Shown here piece by piece: positions 10,047 through 20,500 of a DNA stretch of 64,000 bases. The DNA is from Clostridium vincentii (GTDB taxonomy: Bacteria > Bacillota > Clostridia > Clostridiales > Clostridiaceae): positions 1 to 64,000 of the forward strand of contig NZ_PVXQ01000020.1 of NCBI RefSeq assembly GCF_002995745.1, written 5' to 3'. The notes under the pieces are model-generated. The model was not told where the DNA came from. It worked only from the letters and a program-made list of their open reading frames with translations, and searched no databases. Every line of letters starts with the position of its first letter. Within the stretch, counting starts at the first letter, position 1. Both the position numbers and the translations under genes were made by a program.

Positions 10047-10379
10047 TTCATTGTTTAGGTGATTATAATATTTAAAAGACCAAGCTTCAATTTCCTTAAT
10101 GATTTTAGTAAGGTCTTTCCCCTTATCAGTAAGGTAATATTCAACTTTAGGTGGAGTTTGTGGATAGATTACCTTATTTATTAATTCAGCATTTTGCAAT
10201 TCTTTAAGCTTTTCATTAAGTACCTTTTGACTTATTCCTGTAGTTATTCTTTGAAGCTCCAAGAATCTTTTAGGCTCATCATATAAATGACATAACAAAA
10301 CAGCCTTCCATTTCCCTCGTATAAAGTCCATTCCGAAATCTAATAGACATATATATTCTTTTCCATTGCAGTGTATCAT
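10044..10379 (-). CDS. HxlR family transcriptional regulator
   Basis: At 111 residues it has the size of HxlR/YodB-type winged helix regulators. The family pattern is visible: FIRGKWKAVLLCHL, then RFLELQRITTGISQKVLNEKLKELQ and KVEYYLTDKGKDL. A cysteine lies near the N-terminus (Cys4, in HCNGKEY) and another at Cys11, in ICLLDF. Redox or quinone-sensing members of this family use an N-terminal Cys, but that role is inferred here. It is divergent from a flavoprotein gene that is its likely target. Confidence 0.93.
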   Translation of the reverse strand: MIHCNGKEYICLLDFGMDFIRGKWKAVLLCHLYDEPKRFLELQRITTGISQKVLNEKLKELQNAELINKVIYPQTPPKVEYYLTDKGKDLTKIIKEIEAWSFKYYNHLNNE

Positions 10380-10504
10380 TAGTTAAACCACCTTTAGCTA
10401 TTTGTATAAGAATAGGATTACTACATTAATAGTGTATTTTTAGACTAAGTAATTTAATAATAACAAATTACTATCATAAGGTAAACATAGACAGGCCGTT
10501 AAAT

Positions 10505-10529
10505 CTTACTTAAAGGTAAGTCATCTTAC
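10505..10529. promoter_or_regulatory. Three-arm inverted repeat, candidate HxlR operator
   Basis: CTTAC-N6-GTAAG-N4-CTTAC lies midway between the divergent HxlR and flavoprotein genes. The middle arm can pair with either outer arm, giving two overlapping palindromes. The operator role is inferred from position. Confidence 0.5.
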
Positions 10530-10609
10530 TAAAAAGTGCCTACTTGTTAATTAAATTATGTGGCTATACAATGATCCTATGATTAAAAAATTATATGGAG
10601 GTATGTATT

Positions 10610-11245
10610 ATGAAAGTGGTTGCGTTTAATGGAAGTCCTAGAAAGAATGGTAATACTTCTGAGGCGATAAAAGCTGTAGCAAAAGAGTTAGAAAAAGAGA
10701 ATATTCAGGTTGAAATAATTCATGTAGGAAATAAAGTGATTAGTGGATGTTTGGCTTGTGGTGGATGCAGTAGAAATATGAATGAAAAATGTGTTATTGA
10801 AAATGATGAAGTTAATGGATGGATTCAAAAAATGAAAGAAGCTGATGGAATTATATTAGGCTCCCCTGTACATTATGCAGCTATAGGAGGAACTATGAAA
10901 TCATTTTTAGATAGAGCATTTTTAGTAACATCTACAAATAAAGGAATGCTTAGACATAAAGTTGGTGCCAGTGTTGTAGCCGTAAGAAGAGCGGGAGGTA
11001 TTCCAGTATTTGATCAACTAAATAATTATATTAATTATTCAGAAATGGTAATGCCTACATCAAATTATTGGAATGTAGTTTATGGTACGGGCCAAGGTGA
11101 GGCAACTCAAGATAAAGAAGGAATGCAAATCATGAGTGTTTTAGGTAAAAATATGGCCTGGTTAATGAATATTATTGATTTTGGACGAGATCATGTTAAA
11201 GCACCTGAGAGAGAAGATAAAACATTTATGAACTTTATTAGATAG
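10610..11245 (+). CDS. Flavodoxin-fold NAD(P)H-dependent FMN reductase
   Basis: The 211-residue protein has the flavodoxin phosphate-binding loop FNGSPRKNGNT at the N-terminus. CLACGGC at about residues 50-56 resembles the cysteine motif of iron-sulfur flavoproteins, and GSPVHYAAIGGTMKSFLDR contacts the isoalloxazine ring in the family. The ATG at 10610 follows GGAGGT by 8 bases and is preferred to an upstream ATG at 10595. It is divergent from the HxlR regulator and followed by its own terminator, so a single-gene stress-response unit is likely. Confidence 0.9.
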   Translation: MKVVAFNGSPRKNGNTSEAIKAVAKELEKENIQVEIIHVGNKVISGCLACGGCSRNMNEKCVIENDEVNGWIQKMKEADGIILGSPVHYAAIGGTMKSFLDRAFLVTSTNKGMLRHKVGASVVAVRRAGGIPVFDQLNNYINYSEMVMPTSNYWNVVYGTGQGEATQDKEGMQIMSVLGKNMAWLMNIIDFGRDHVKAPEREDKTFMNFIR

Positions 11246-11261
11246 AATTAAAAAAGAAAAA

Positions 11262-11299
11262 TTAGCCACTTTAGATATAAATCTAAGGTGGCTTTTTTA
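11262..11299 (+). terminator. Intrinsic terminator after the flavoprotein gene
   Basis: AGCCACTTTAGAT pairs with ATCTAAGGTGGCT, with one G-U wobble and an ATAA loop, and is followed by TTTTTT. Confidence 0.88.
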
Positions 11300-11416
11300 G
11301 CATAAACTATTATCTTTATTAAGAAACTTCTCAATTATAGGTTATAATAATACTTAGAGAATTATGGAAATTAACACTATAGTTATAGTAGTTATTAATG
11401 AGAGGAGAGCTAAAGA

Positions 11417-12010
11417 ATGACTGAAAAAGAAAAGATGATAAATGGTGAATTATATCTATCCTTTGGGGAGGAACTATTAAAAGAACGTCAAGATGCAAAG
11501 GAATTAATATTTGACTTCAATACTTTACGTCCAACAAAAATTGAGGAAGGTAAGGAGATTATAACAAAACTTTTTGGGGAAATAGGGAAGGAATTTTTTA
11601 TTGAGCCTCCTTTTCGTTGTGATTATGGATACAATATCTCTGTTGGTAAAAATTTCTATTCGAATTATAATTGTATTATACTAGATTGTGCTAAGGTTAC
11701 TATTGGAGATAACGTTTTGTTTGCACCAAATGTAAGTCTTTTTACGGCAGGTCATCCTATAGATGCAGAAATAAGAAACAGCGGAGTTGAATATGCATTT
11801 CCAATTACAATAGGTAATAATGTTTGGATAGGCGGAGGAGTTATTGTTACTCCTGGAGTGACAATCGGCGATAATGTTGTAATAGGTGCTGGAAGTGTAG
11901 TAACTAAAGATATACCAGCAGGCGTAATTGCGGTGGGTAATCCTTGCAAAGTTATTAGAGAAATTTCTGAGAATGATAAAAAATATTACTTTAAAAATAA
12001 TAGAATGTAA
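11417..12010 (+). CDS. Maltose/galactoside O-acetyltransferase family protein
   Basis: The 197-residue protein begins with the Mac (maltose acetyltransferase) helical domain ([20 protein letters not shown]). It continues as a left-handed hexapeptide helix: [29 protein letters not shown] with the catalytic His, then [20 protein letters not shown]. This is the Maa/LacA type, which acetylates sugars with acetyl-CoA. GAGAGGAG precedes the ATG. It is a single gene, convergent with the MerR gene. The acceptor sugar is not predictable. Confidence 0.92.
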   Translation: MTEKEKMINGELYLSFGEELLKERQDAKELIFDFNTLRPTKIEEGKEIITKLFGEIGKEFFIEPPFRCDYGYNISVGKNFYSNYNCIILDCAKVTIGDNVLFAPNVSLFTAGHPIDAEIRNSGVEYAFPITIGNNVWIGGGVIVTPGVTIGDNVVIGAGSVVTKDIPAGVIAVGNPCKVIREISENDKKYYFKNNRM

Positions 12011-12017
12011 TTATGAG

Positions 12018-12063
12018 AAGGGAATTTTTGAAGAGTTTGTAAACTTCAAAAATTCCCTTTTGA
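12018..12063. terminator. Bidirectional terminator between convergent genes
   Basis: AAGGGAATTTTTGAAG (12018-12033) pairs perfectly with CTTCAAAAATTCCCTT (12044-12059). The stem is flanked by T-rich and A-rich ends and serves the acetyltransferase gene and the convergent MerR gene. Confidence 0.75.
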
Positions 12064-12064
12064 A

Positions 12065-12895
12065 TTAGTTATTCTTTTGTACTTCAATTAAAATTTGAGT
12101 TATGTATTTGTCGTAGCCTTTTACTGATGTTTCATCTAAAAGAAATTCTTCATAAGAGTATCTTCCTATATTTAAATTAGAATCTTTTAAAAAGTTCAGT
12201 ATTATTTTATAGGTTTTGTTGATAAGTCTATAGTCTCCTCTATGATAGGCTATACAGTAAAGTCCTTTTGGCTTTGTAAAAGGAAAAGGAACATTATTAG
12301 AGGTATCTAGCCTTGTATATAAATAGGAGTAATTTTCATCTACACCTTTCAATATATTATCCTTACTAATCATTGCACCGATAGAATGACCAGAATTTAA
12401 GTGGTTTAAATTGCAGTAATTCATATGCTCAGATACAATTCTTGAATAATCCTGATGGCTTTTATTTTCAATTGATTTACTAAGAATTAAATACTCCTCA
12501 TCTAAAAATTCTAAACTAATATTATGATAATCTATGCTACAAGCTTTTTCTGTTATAGCAATTTTTGTTTTCATAAGTTTGCGTATTCTCTTTAGATTTT
12601 CAATTTCATTATCCACTTGAATTATTTTATTTTCAAACAATTCCACAAGTGTGTTTGGGGTCCTATTATCAAGGTAATCTTTAATTTCCTTAAGGGGCAT
12701 GTTTATTTCTTTTAAGCTAGTAATAACATTAAAGATATCAAATTGTTGATAGGAATAATATCGATACCCCTTATCATCTTTTAGTTCAGGAGAAAAAATA
12801 CCAATAGCATCATAATGAAAAAGCGTTTGTTTTTTTACATTACATAGTTTTGCAAATTCTCCGGTAGTAAAATATTTATTTAAGTATTCATTCAT
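12065..12895 (-). CDS. MerR family regulator with GyrI-like effector domain
   Basis: The 276-residue protein has an N-terminal MerR winged helix (YFTTGEFAKLCNVKKQTLFHYD, then GYRYYSYQQFDI), a coiled-coil dimerisation helix (about 75-115), and a C-terminal region like the BmrR/GyrI multidrug-binding domain. It is divergent from a heterodimeric ABC exporter with a MerR-type promoter between them. This strongly suggests drug-responsive activation of that exporter. GAGGAG lies 9 bases upstream of the ATG. Confidence 0.9.
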   Translation of the reverse strand: MNEYLNKYFTTGEFAKLCNVKKQTLFHYDAIGIFSPELKDDKGYRYYSYQQFDIFNVITSLKEINMPLKEIKDYLDNRTPNTLVELFENKIIQVDNEIENLKRIRKLMKTKIAITEKACSIDYHNISLEFLDEEYLILSKSIENKSHQDYSRIVSEHMNYCNLNHLNSGHSIGAMISKDNILKGVDENYSYLYTRLDTSNNVPFPFTKPKGLYCIAYHRGDYRLINKTYKIILNFLKDSNLNIGRYSYEEFLLDETSVKGYDKYITQILIEVQKNN

Positions 12896-12910
12896 TGCTA
12901 ACTTCTCCTC

Positions 12911-12941
12911 TTGACTATACAGTAACAGTATACTTTATGAT
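12911..12941 (+). promoter_or_regulatory. MerR-type promoter with 19-bp spacer
   Basis: TTGACT at 12911-12916 and TATGAT at 12936-12941 are separated by exactly 19 bases. The spacer region holds the inverted repeat TATAC-N7-GTATA. Overlong spacers with a central dyad are the hallmark of MerR-activated promoters. It points toward the ABC exporter genes. Confidence 0.75.
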
Positions 12942-13002
12942 TATATAATAGTATTGTTTTGACAATATTTCAACAATAGATAAAAAGGAGCAAATATAAG
13001 TA

Positions 13003-14730
13003 ATGAAATTAATATTAAAATATCTAAAAAATTATAAACTAATTCTAATGTTAAATATAGTATCAGTTTTTGGATTTGCATTAGTTGAATTAGGAATTCC
13101 AACGATAATAGCTAAAGTTATTGATGATGGAATAGCTAATAATGATATAGAGTATATAAAACGTATGGGCGTTATAATTGTGGCAATTTCAATAGTTGGG
13201 GTTATGGGGACAATATTATTAGGATACTGTTCTTCAAAAATTTCGAATAGTATAGCTAGAGATATAAGGAATGACATTTTTAAAAAATCTCAGGAATTTT
13301 CCCATAGTGAATATGATAAGTTTGGAATATCATCAATGATTACAAGAACAAGCAATGATGTTTTTCAATTGCTACAATTTATAAATACATTGTTAAGGAT
13401 GGCATTACTTACACCGGTTATGGCTACGGTGAGTTTAATAATGATTATTAGGACCAGCTTAAGATTATCTGTAGTATTAGCTATAGTTGTACCATTCATA
13501 GTTCTTGGCGTAGTGGTTATTGCTAAGATAGCTCATCCTATGTCAGAAAAACAACAAAAAAAATTAGATGAATTAAATAGGATTTCAAGAGAAAATTTAA
13601 CAGGTATAAGGGTAATTAGGGCTTTTGGAAACAATGACCATGAAAAACAAAGGTTTGAAGAAATTAACAATGATTATACAAGTATATCCAAGAAATTATA
13701 TAAGCTTATGGCAATTTCTCAACCAATGTTCTTTTTATTGATAAATGTAGCTATTTTAGGTATATTTTGGATTTCAAGCAAAATGATAAATTTAGGAACT
13801 CTACAAGTTGGGCAATTAGTAGCATTTATAGAATATTTATTCCATGCTATGTTTTCTATTATGCTTTTTTCAATGGTCTTTATTATGTATCCAAAGGCGC
13901 AGGTTTCAGCTGATAGAATTCAAGAGATATTAGACGAAGATCCTATTATTAAAAATCCTAAAAAGGGTGTTAAAGACACAGAAATAAAGGGTATGATAGA
14001 ATTTAATAATGTAACTTTTACTTACCCTCATGGAGAAGTACCAGTTTTAAATGATATCTCTTTCACTGCAAAAAAAGGAGAAACAGTAGCATTTATAGGA
14101 AGTACAGGTAGTGGGAAAAGCACCTTGATTAATCTAATTCCAAGATTTTATGATGTTACAGAAGGTAGCATAAAAATAGATGGGGTTGATGTACAAGAGT
14201 ATGATCTAAAGGCATTACGTAAAAAGATTGGATTTATACCTCAGAAGGCCTTATTATTTACAGGCAGTATAGCCACCAATATCAAATTTGGTAAAAGGGA
14301 TGCAGATAAAGGTCAAATTGAACATTCTGCTAAAGTAGCCCAAGCTTATGATTTTATAAAGCGTAAACCTAAGAAATTCGATGAACCAATAAGTGAGGGT
14401 GGATCTAATATGTCAGGAGGACAGAAGCAAAGATTAGCTATTGCAAGAGCGTTAGTTAGGAGGACTGAAATTTATATTTTTGATGATAGTTTTTCTGCCC
14501 TAGATTTTAAAACAGATGCAAATCTTAGAAAAAAATTAAAGGAAGAAACTAAGGAATCAGTAGTTTTAATAGTTGCTCAAAGGATAGGGTCCATAATTGA
14601 TGCTGATAAAATTATAGTATTGAATGAGGGAGAAATTGTAGGGATAGGTACTCATAAAGAATTATTAAAATCCTGTGGAATCTACCACGAAATTGCATCA
14701 TCTCAACTTACAGAGGAGGAACTTGCATAA
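13003..14730 (+). CDS. ABC exporter half-transporter, degenerate-site subunit
   Basis: The 575-residue protein has a six-helix transmembrane domain (about 1-310) fused to a nucleotide-binding domain (about 335-575). Walker A is GSTGSGKST and the signature is MSGGQKQR. Walker B ends in FDDSFSALD, with Asp in place of the catalytic Glu. That is the usual mark of the noncatalytic-site half of heterodimeric multidrug exporters. It overlaps the next gene by one base (TAATG), so the two make one complex. It is likely activated by the divergent MerR protein. Confidence 0.93.
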   Translation: MKLILKYLKNYKLILMLNIVSVFGFALVELGIPTIIAKVIDDGIANNDIEYIKRMGVIIVAISIVGVMGTILLGYCSSKISNSIARDIRNDIFKKSQEFSHSEYDKFGISSMITRTSNDVFQLLQFINTLLRMALLTPVMATVSLIMIIRTSLRLSVVLAIVVPFIVLGVVVIAKIAHPMSEKQQKKLDELNRISRENLTGIRVIRAFGNNDHEKQRFEEINNDYTSISKKLYKLMAISQPMFFLLINVAILGIFWISSKMINLGTLQVGQLVAFIEYLFHAMFSIMLFSMVFIMYPKAQVSADRIQEILDEDPIIKNPKKGVKDTEIKGMIEFNNVTFTYPHGEVPVLNDISFTAKKGETVAFIGSTGSGKSTLINLIPRFYDVTEGSIKIDGVDVQEYDLKALRKKIGFIPQKALLFTGSIATNIKFGKRDADKGQIEHSAKVAQAYDFIKRKPKKFDEPISEGGSNMSGGQKQRLAIARALVRRTEIYIFDDSFSALDFKTDANLRKKLKEETKESVVLIVAQRIGSIIDADKIIVLNEGEIVGIGTHKELLKSCGIYHEIASSQLTEEELA

Positions 14731-16511
14731 TGAAAAAATTAAAAGATACTATAATGAGAATTTCTCCCTTTGTAAGGCCGTATAGAATAGCATTTATGGG
14801 AGCCATGGTGTTTATAGTAATATCCACTAGTCTTACTGCTATCTCTCCAAAAATAGAGGGCTTAATAATAACTAGTCTCACAAAAGATATTATAGGTGTG
14901 GGGACAGGTACTAAGGGAGCTTTCGTTAACTTTGAATATATTTTAAGAGTATTAGTAGTATTGGCTTGTATATATTTAATAACAACAATAACAACATACT
15001 TAGCAAGTGTATTATTAACTAATTCTATTCAAAATACCATGAAAGCATTAAGAAATGCTCTTCAAGAGAAAATTAAAAAATTACCTATAAGTTATTTTGA
15101 TAAAAATAGCTATGGTGATGTACTAAGTCGTATAACAAATGATATAGAGACTATTTCAAATTCTCTCCAACAGAGCTTTAGCCAGGTGATAAATTCAATA
15201 CTAACACTGACTTTAGCCCTTGGAATGATGTTTACAATTAATATAAAGCTGGCATTATTAGCCCTTCTTATAATACCTTTAAGCTATTTAGTATCTAAGT
15301 TTATAGTTAGCAAATCACAAAAACTATTTCATAAACAGCAAAAGGCTTTAGGGGAAATGAACGGTAAAGTTCAAGAAATATATACTGGCTTTAATGAAAT
15401 AAAACTATATGGAAAGCAAGAGGATGCTATAAAAGATTTTCAAAACATAAATGAAGAACTTTTTAATACTGGATTTAAGGCACAATTTATATCAAGTATA
15501 ATGTCTCCATTAGTTTCATTAATAAGTTATCTAAGTGTTGCAGTTATTGGAGTTCTTGGAGCTGTATATGTTATAAGTGGAATAATCACAGTGGGTAATC
15601 TTCAAGCACTTATACGGTATATTTGGCAAATAAATCAACCTCTTTCCCAAGTAACTCAATTATCCGCTTCGATACAAGCAGCTTTTGCAGCACTTGAACG
15701 TGTATTTGAAATATTAAATGAAGAGGAAGAGGTTCCAGACAAGGTTGATTCGACAAAACTAGAAAAACCAAGTGGAAATGTTACTTTTGAACATGTTAGA
15801 TTTGGGTATAATGATGATAGAATTTTAATAGAGGATTTAAGTGCAGAGATAAAAAGTGGTCAGATGGTTGCTATAGTCGGACCAACTGGAGCGGGCAAAA
15901 CTACATTGATAAATTTATTAATGAGATTTTATGATATTAAAGGTGGAGCTATAAAAATAGATGGAGTGGATACTCGAGATATGAAACGTGAAGATTTACG
16001 CTCTTTATTTGGTATGGTTCTTCAGGACACTTGGTTATATAACGGAACAATTCATGAAAACATTGAATATGGAAGGTTTGGTGCGAGCACGGAAGAAATT
16101 ATAGAAGCTGCCAAAATAGCTAATGTAGATCACTTTATTAAAACTCTTCCAGATGGGTATAACATGTTTTTAAATGAAGAGGCATCTAACATATCTCAAG
16201 GAGAAAAACAACTTTTGACAATAGCTAGGGCTATAATATCAGATCCAGCAATATTGATATTAGATGAAGCAACCAGCTCTGTTGATACTAGATTAGAGTT
16301 ATTACTCCAAAAGGCTATGAGGAATATTATGAAAGGAAGAACTAGTTTTGTTATTGCACATAGGCTTTCAACTATTCGCAACGCAGATTTAATATTAGTT
16401 ATAGATGAAGGTAATATTATAGAACAAGGAAATCATAATGAGCTAATGAAAAAGGGCGGGTTCTATGAAAATCTATATAATAGTCAATTTGGAAAACAGG
16501 AAGTTATTTAA
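14730..16511 (+). CDS. ABC exporter half-transporter, catalytic-site subunit
   Basis: The 593-residue partner of the preceding gene has a TM domain (about 1-330) and a nucleotide-binding domain with Walker A GPTGAGKTT, signature ISQGEKQ, and Walker B ILILDEATSSVD with the catalytic Glu. The altered signature (SQG for SGG) alongside an intact Glu is complementary to the first subunit, as expected for a heterodimer with one active ATP site. The pair probably exports drugs, peptides or lipids; the substrate is unknown. Confidence 0.93.
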   Translation: MKKLKDTIMRISPFVRPYRIAFMGAMVFIVISTSLTAISPKIEGLIITSLTKDIIGVGTGTKGAFVNFEYILRVLVVLACIYLITTITTYLASVLLTNSIQNTMKALRNALQEKIKKLPISYFDKNSYGDVLSRITNDIETISNSLQQSFSQVINSILTLTLALGMMFTINIKLALLALLIIPLSYLVSKFIVSKSQKLFHKQQKALGEMNGKVQEIYTGFNEIKLYGKQEDAIKDFQNINEELFNTGFKAQFISSIMSPLVSLISYLSVAVIGVLGAVYVISGIITVGNLQALIRYIWQINQPLSQVTQLSASIQAAFAALERVFEILNEEEEVPDKVDSTKLEKPSGNVTFEHVRFGYNDDRILIEDLSAEIKSGQMVAIVGPTGAGKTTLINLLMRFYDIKGGAIKIDGVDTRDMKREDLRSLFGMVLQDTWLYNGTIHENIEYGRFGASTEEIIEAAKIANVDHFIKTLPDGYNMFLNEEASNISQGEKQLLTIARAIISDPAILILDEATSSVDTRLELLLQKAMRNIMKGRTSFVIAHRLSTIRNADLILVIDEGNIIEQGNHNELMKKGGFYENLYNSQFGKQEVI

Positions 16512-16552
16512 TATAATATAAACAGAATACATAAATGGGTGAGGAGTAGTAT

Positions 16553-17464
16553 ATGAAAAAATATTTAGCATTAGACATAGGCGGATCAGCTATTAAGTAT
16601 GCAGTAGTTGATGAAGATATTAAACTAATGTGTAAGGGGAAAGAAAAGACACCTATGGACACTATAGAAAGTTTTGTGGAAGTTATAGGAAAAATATTTG
16701 ATGCATTTGCAGATAGAATTGAAGGAATAGCAATTTCAATGCCAGGCGTTATTGATTCTAAAAAGGGATTTGCTGTCCATGGAGGTTCTTTAAGTTATAT
16801 TAGAAATTGTAATATAATTGAAATACTACAGAGAAGGTGTCCTACTAAAATTCATCTAGAAAATGACGGGAAATGTGCTGCATTAGGTGAGTTTTGGAAG
16901 GGAAGTTTAAAAGGATGCAATGACGGTATTGTTATGGTATTAGGAACAGGTATTGGTGGAGGAATTATTTCTAATGGTGAGTTAGTTAAGGGAAATAATT
17001 TTTCAGCTGGGGAATTTTCATTTATAAGAACAAACAGTGAAAAGAGAAGTGATTATCATAATTTCTTTGGAGCTGAAAATGGAGTTAATTCATTAATTTC
17101 TGGCGTAGCTAGAAAGAAAAATGTACAAGCTAGAGAATTAGATGGAGTTAAAGTCTTTGAAATGGCTAATGAAGGTGATGAGGAAGTATTAGAAGTATTG
17201 GATAAGTATTGCGAAGGAATTGCGCTACAAATTCTTAATCTGCAAAATATACTAGATCCTGAAAAGGTAGCAATTGGTGGAGGAATAAGTGAACAACCGC
17301 TATTAATTAAATATATTGTTGATAATATTGAAAAAATTCACAATAGCAGCCCAAGAAATAATGTCCATCCAAAGGTGGTGCAGTGCACTTTCAATAATGA
17401 TGCTAATATTATTGGTGCAATATATAACTATAGAGTAAATGAAAAACTATTAATTGGTAAATAA
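16553..17464 (+). CDS. ROK family sugar kinase
   Basis: The 303-residue protein has the ROK ATP-binding start LALDIGGSAIKYAVVD, the ISMPGVID segment, HLENDGKCAALGE with the catalytic Asp, and GTGIGGGII. The CGxxGC zinc motif of classical ROK glucokinases is absent. That resembles the shorter ROK kinases associated with beta-glucosides in Firmicutes. It follows the ABC exporter by 41 bases with its own ribosome site, so it may be co-transcribed, though a functional link is not evident. Confidence 0.88.
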   Translation: MKKYLALDIGGSAIKYAVVDEDIKLMCKGKEKTPMDTIESFVEVIGKIFDAFADRIEGIAISMPGVIDSKKGFAVHGGSLSYIRNCNIIEILQRRCPTKIHLENDGKCAALGEFWKGSLKGCNDGIVMVLGTGIGGGIISNGELVKGNNFSAGEFSFIRTNSEKRSDYHNFFGAENGVNSLISGVARKKNVQARELDGVKVFEMANEGDEEVLEVLDKYCEGIALQILNLQNILDPEKVAIGGGISEQPLLIKYIVDNIEKIHNSSPRNNVHPKVVQCTFNNDANIIGAIYNYRVNEKLLIGK

Positions 17465-17535
17465 AATCATTTGTGGATATATAAAGAATTTTTTTAATTT
17501 TTCATAAAATTTTACAATAATAAAGATTATAATAT

Positions 17536-17571
17536 AATTGTGTTGGCTTACGCTGATGCAATTATTTTTTT
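17536..17571 (+). terminator. Terminator-like hairpin ahead of the large signalling gene
   Basis: AATTGTGTTGGC (17536-17547) pairs with GCTGATGCAATT using four G-U wobbles and a TTAC loop, followed by ATTTTTTT. It lies 72 bases after the ROK stop and only 15 bases before the next start codon, so it could end the ROK transcript or attenuate the next gene. Confidence 0.6.
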
Positions 17572-17585
17572 GAGGAGATTTAAAC

Positions 17586-20500
17586 ATGCTTAATATTTGG
17601 GGATATAAGATAGTTGAGTGTATAAATGAAGGTAAGAATAATGTTATATATAGAGCAATTCGTAATTCTGATAATATCCCTATAATAATAAAGAAGCCTG
17701 TTTCTGATTATCCTAATTTATCGGTTATATCTACGTTAAAACATGAGTATGAAATAAATAATATAATAAATAGCAATAAAATTGTTAAAATATATGGGAG
17801 GGAACTAATAAATAATATACCTATTTTATTTGAAGAAGATTTTGGTGGTAATTCTCTTGAGAAGATTTTAAAGAGTAGAAATTTTAATATAATTGAATTC
17901 TTAAACATAGCAAATAAAACAACGGATGCACTAAAGGATATACATAAATGCAATATGGTTCATAATGATATAAATCCTAGTAATATAATTGTAGACTTAG
18001 AAATAAATACAGTTAAAATAACAGGGTTTGCATTGTCTTCAATGTTTTCAAAACAAAATCAATGCGTAGTGGATAATAGTTTTGGAGGGACACTAAGTTA
18101 TATTTCTCCAGAGCAAACAGGTAGAATGAACTGCCCTACTGATTATAGATCTGATTTGTATTCTTTAGGAGTTTCCTTCTATGAGATAATTACTGGTGTT
18201 CTACCTTTTGTAGCATCTGATAAAATTGGATTAATCCATAGTCATCTTGCTATTAGACCAGAGCCACCTAATGAACTAAATAAACTGATACCTAGAGTTC
18301 TTTCAGATATTATAATGAAGCTAATGAAAAAAAACACTGAAGATCGTTACCAAAGCGCATATGGTTTAAAACATGACCTTGAACGATGTTTTAATTCTGT
18401 TAAGTCTGATGGAAGTATAGAGTATTTTAAATTAGCTCAGGAGGATATTTCTGAAAGATTTAAAATAACAGATGAGTTATATGGTAGGGACAATGAAATA
18501 GAAGTGTTACTTTCTGTCTTTGATAGAGCTAGCAAAGGAGAAAAAGAAATAGTAGTAGTTAAGGGACATTCAGGAGTAGGTAAATCAGCGCTTATAAATG
18601 AGATAAATGGACTGATTTCTAAAAAACATGGACGTTTTATTTGGGGAAAATTCGATCAATTTAAGCATGGGAATGCTCATTCACCTCTAGTAAAGGCTTT
18701 TAAAGCACTAGTTGAGCAGGTATTAACAGAAAGTAAAGAGGAAATTCAAATTTGGGGAAATAAGCTAAACAAATCATTGGGAAAAAATGGACAGATAATT
18801 ATTGATATAATACCTGAAGTGGAAAAAATCATTGGCAAACAACCCCAAATTATTGAGCTTCCTACAGAAGAAACTAAAAATAGATTTAATTTAGTATTTG
18901 AAAATTCTATAAAAGTTTTTTGTGAAGAAAAGCATCCCTTGGTGATATTCATTGATGATATGCAATGGACTGATGCCACTACTCTTAAACTTATAGAAAA
19001 TTTTATGGGAAGTTCCCCAATTAAGTACTTAGTACTAATTATGGCTTATAGGGATAATGAAGTGTTGGAAAATCATCCATTGCTAAGTACACTTAATAAT
19101 ATTTCAAAACAAAGATTAGAAATAAATACGATCTTTTTACAACCTTTAACACTAATAGATACAATTGAAATGATGGCAAAAACATTTAATTGTGAAATTG
19201 AAGATGTTGCTACATTAGCGGAATTAAGTTATGAAAAGACAGAAGGTAATCCATTGTTTTTAAAACAATTCTTATTTTCATTATATAGAGAGAATTTAAT
19301 TATATTTGATAACTTGCTTAGGGTATGGAAATGGGATTTGTATGAAATTCAGAGTTCAGGTATTGCAAATAATATTGTTGAATTAATTACATATAGAATT
19401 CTAGGATTATCTTCTAATGCCCAAGAAGTATTGAAACTAGCCTCTTGTATTGGAATTCAATTTGATATTAAAACATTATCCAAGGTTTTTAAAAAATCTA
19501 CCATGGAAACCTATGAGATTCTATGTGAAGCATTGCAAGAAGATTTGATATTAGTAAACGGAGATTTATTTTCCTTTATTCTTGGTGATGAAGAGGTAAA
19601 CCTAATTTGTGATTTTTTACATGATAGAATACAACAATCTGTCTACTCAATAATTGATGAAGAAAATAAACGTGAACTACATTTGAAAATTGGAAGAATT
19701 ATGTTAGCTGAAATGATTTCATCTAATAAGGATGAAAAAATATTGGATGTTATGAATCAATTAAATAAGGGAATAGATTTAATAAATAATTATGAGGAAA
19801 AGAAAAATATTGCAAATATGGAGCTTATAGCTGGTATGAGAGCAAAAAAGGCAACTGCATATCAGGTAGCGTATGATTGCTTCTCCAGTGGAATAAGACT
19901 TATGGAGGAGAAGGGGTGGGAAAACGAACATGCTTTAACACTGTCACTTTACGTCCAAGGAGCTGAACTTGCATCGTTAACAGGAGACTATAAGACTCTC
20001 GAAAAGTACACTGAAATTGCATTAGAACATAGTGAAACTGTAAGTGAAAAAGTAACTGTACTTGAAGTGAAGATTCTATCGTATACTGCTCAAAATAGGA
20101 AGATTGAAGCAATTGATACTTCATTGTTAGTTCTTAAGCTCTTAGGAATACACTTTCCTAAAAATCCTTCTTTAGTGCATGTTTTATTTCAATTAATAAA
20201 AACAAAGATAATGTTTCTTGGAAAAGGACATAATGATTTTATAGAGCTACCTGAAATGACTAATGCAACCGCGATTTTAGCTATAAACAACATGGTTAAA
20301 ATTTCAACGCCAACTTTTATGATATATCCAAATCTGTTTCTATTAATGATATTTAAATCACTTAAATTATGTTGGAAGTATGGTCTTCCAAGTAATTCCT
20401 CAGTTTTTTTTATTGCTTATAGCATGCTTAAATGCACCCTTGGTGAGGTTAAGTCTGGATATGAATTCGGTGAATTAGCTTTAAAACTTATTAATAAATT

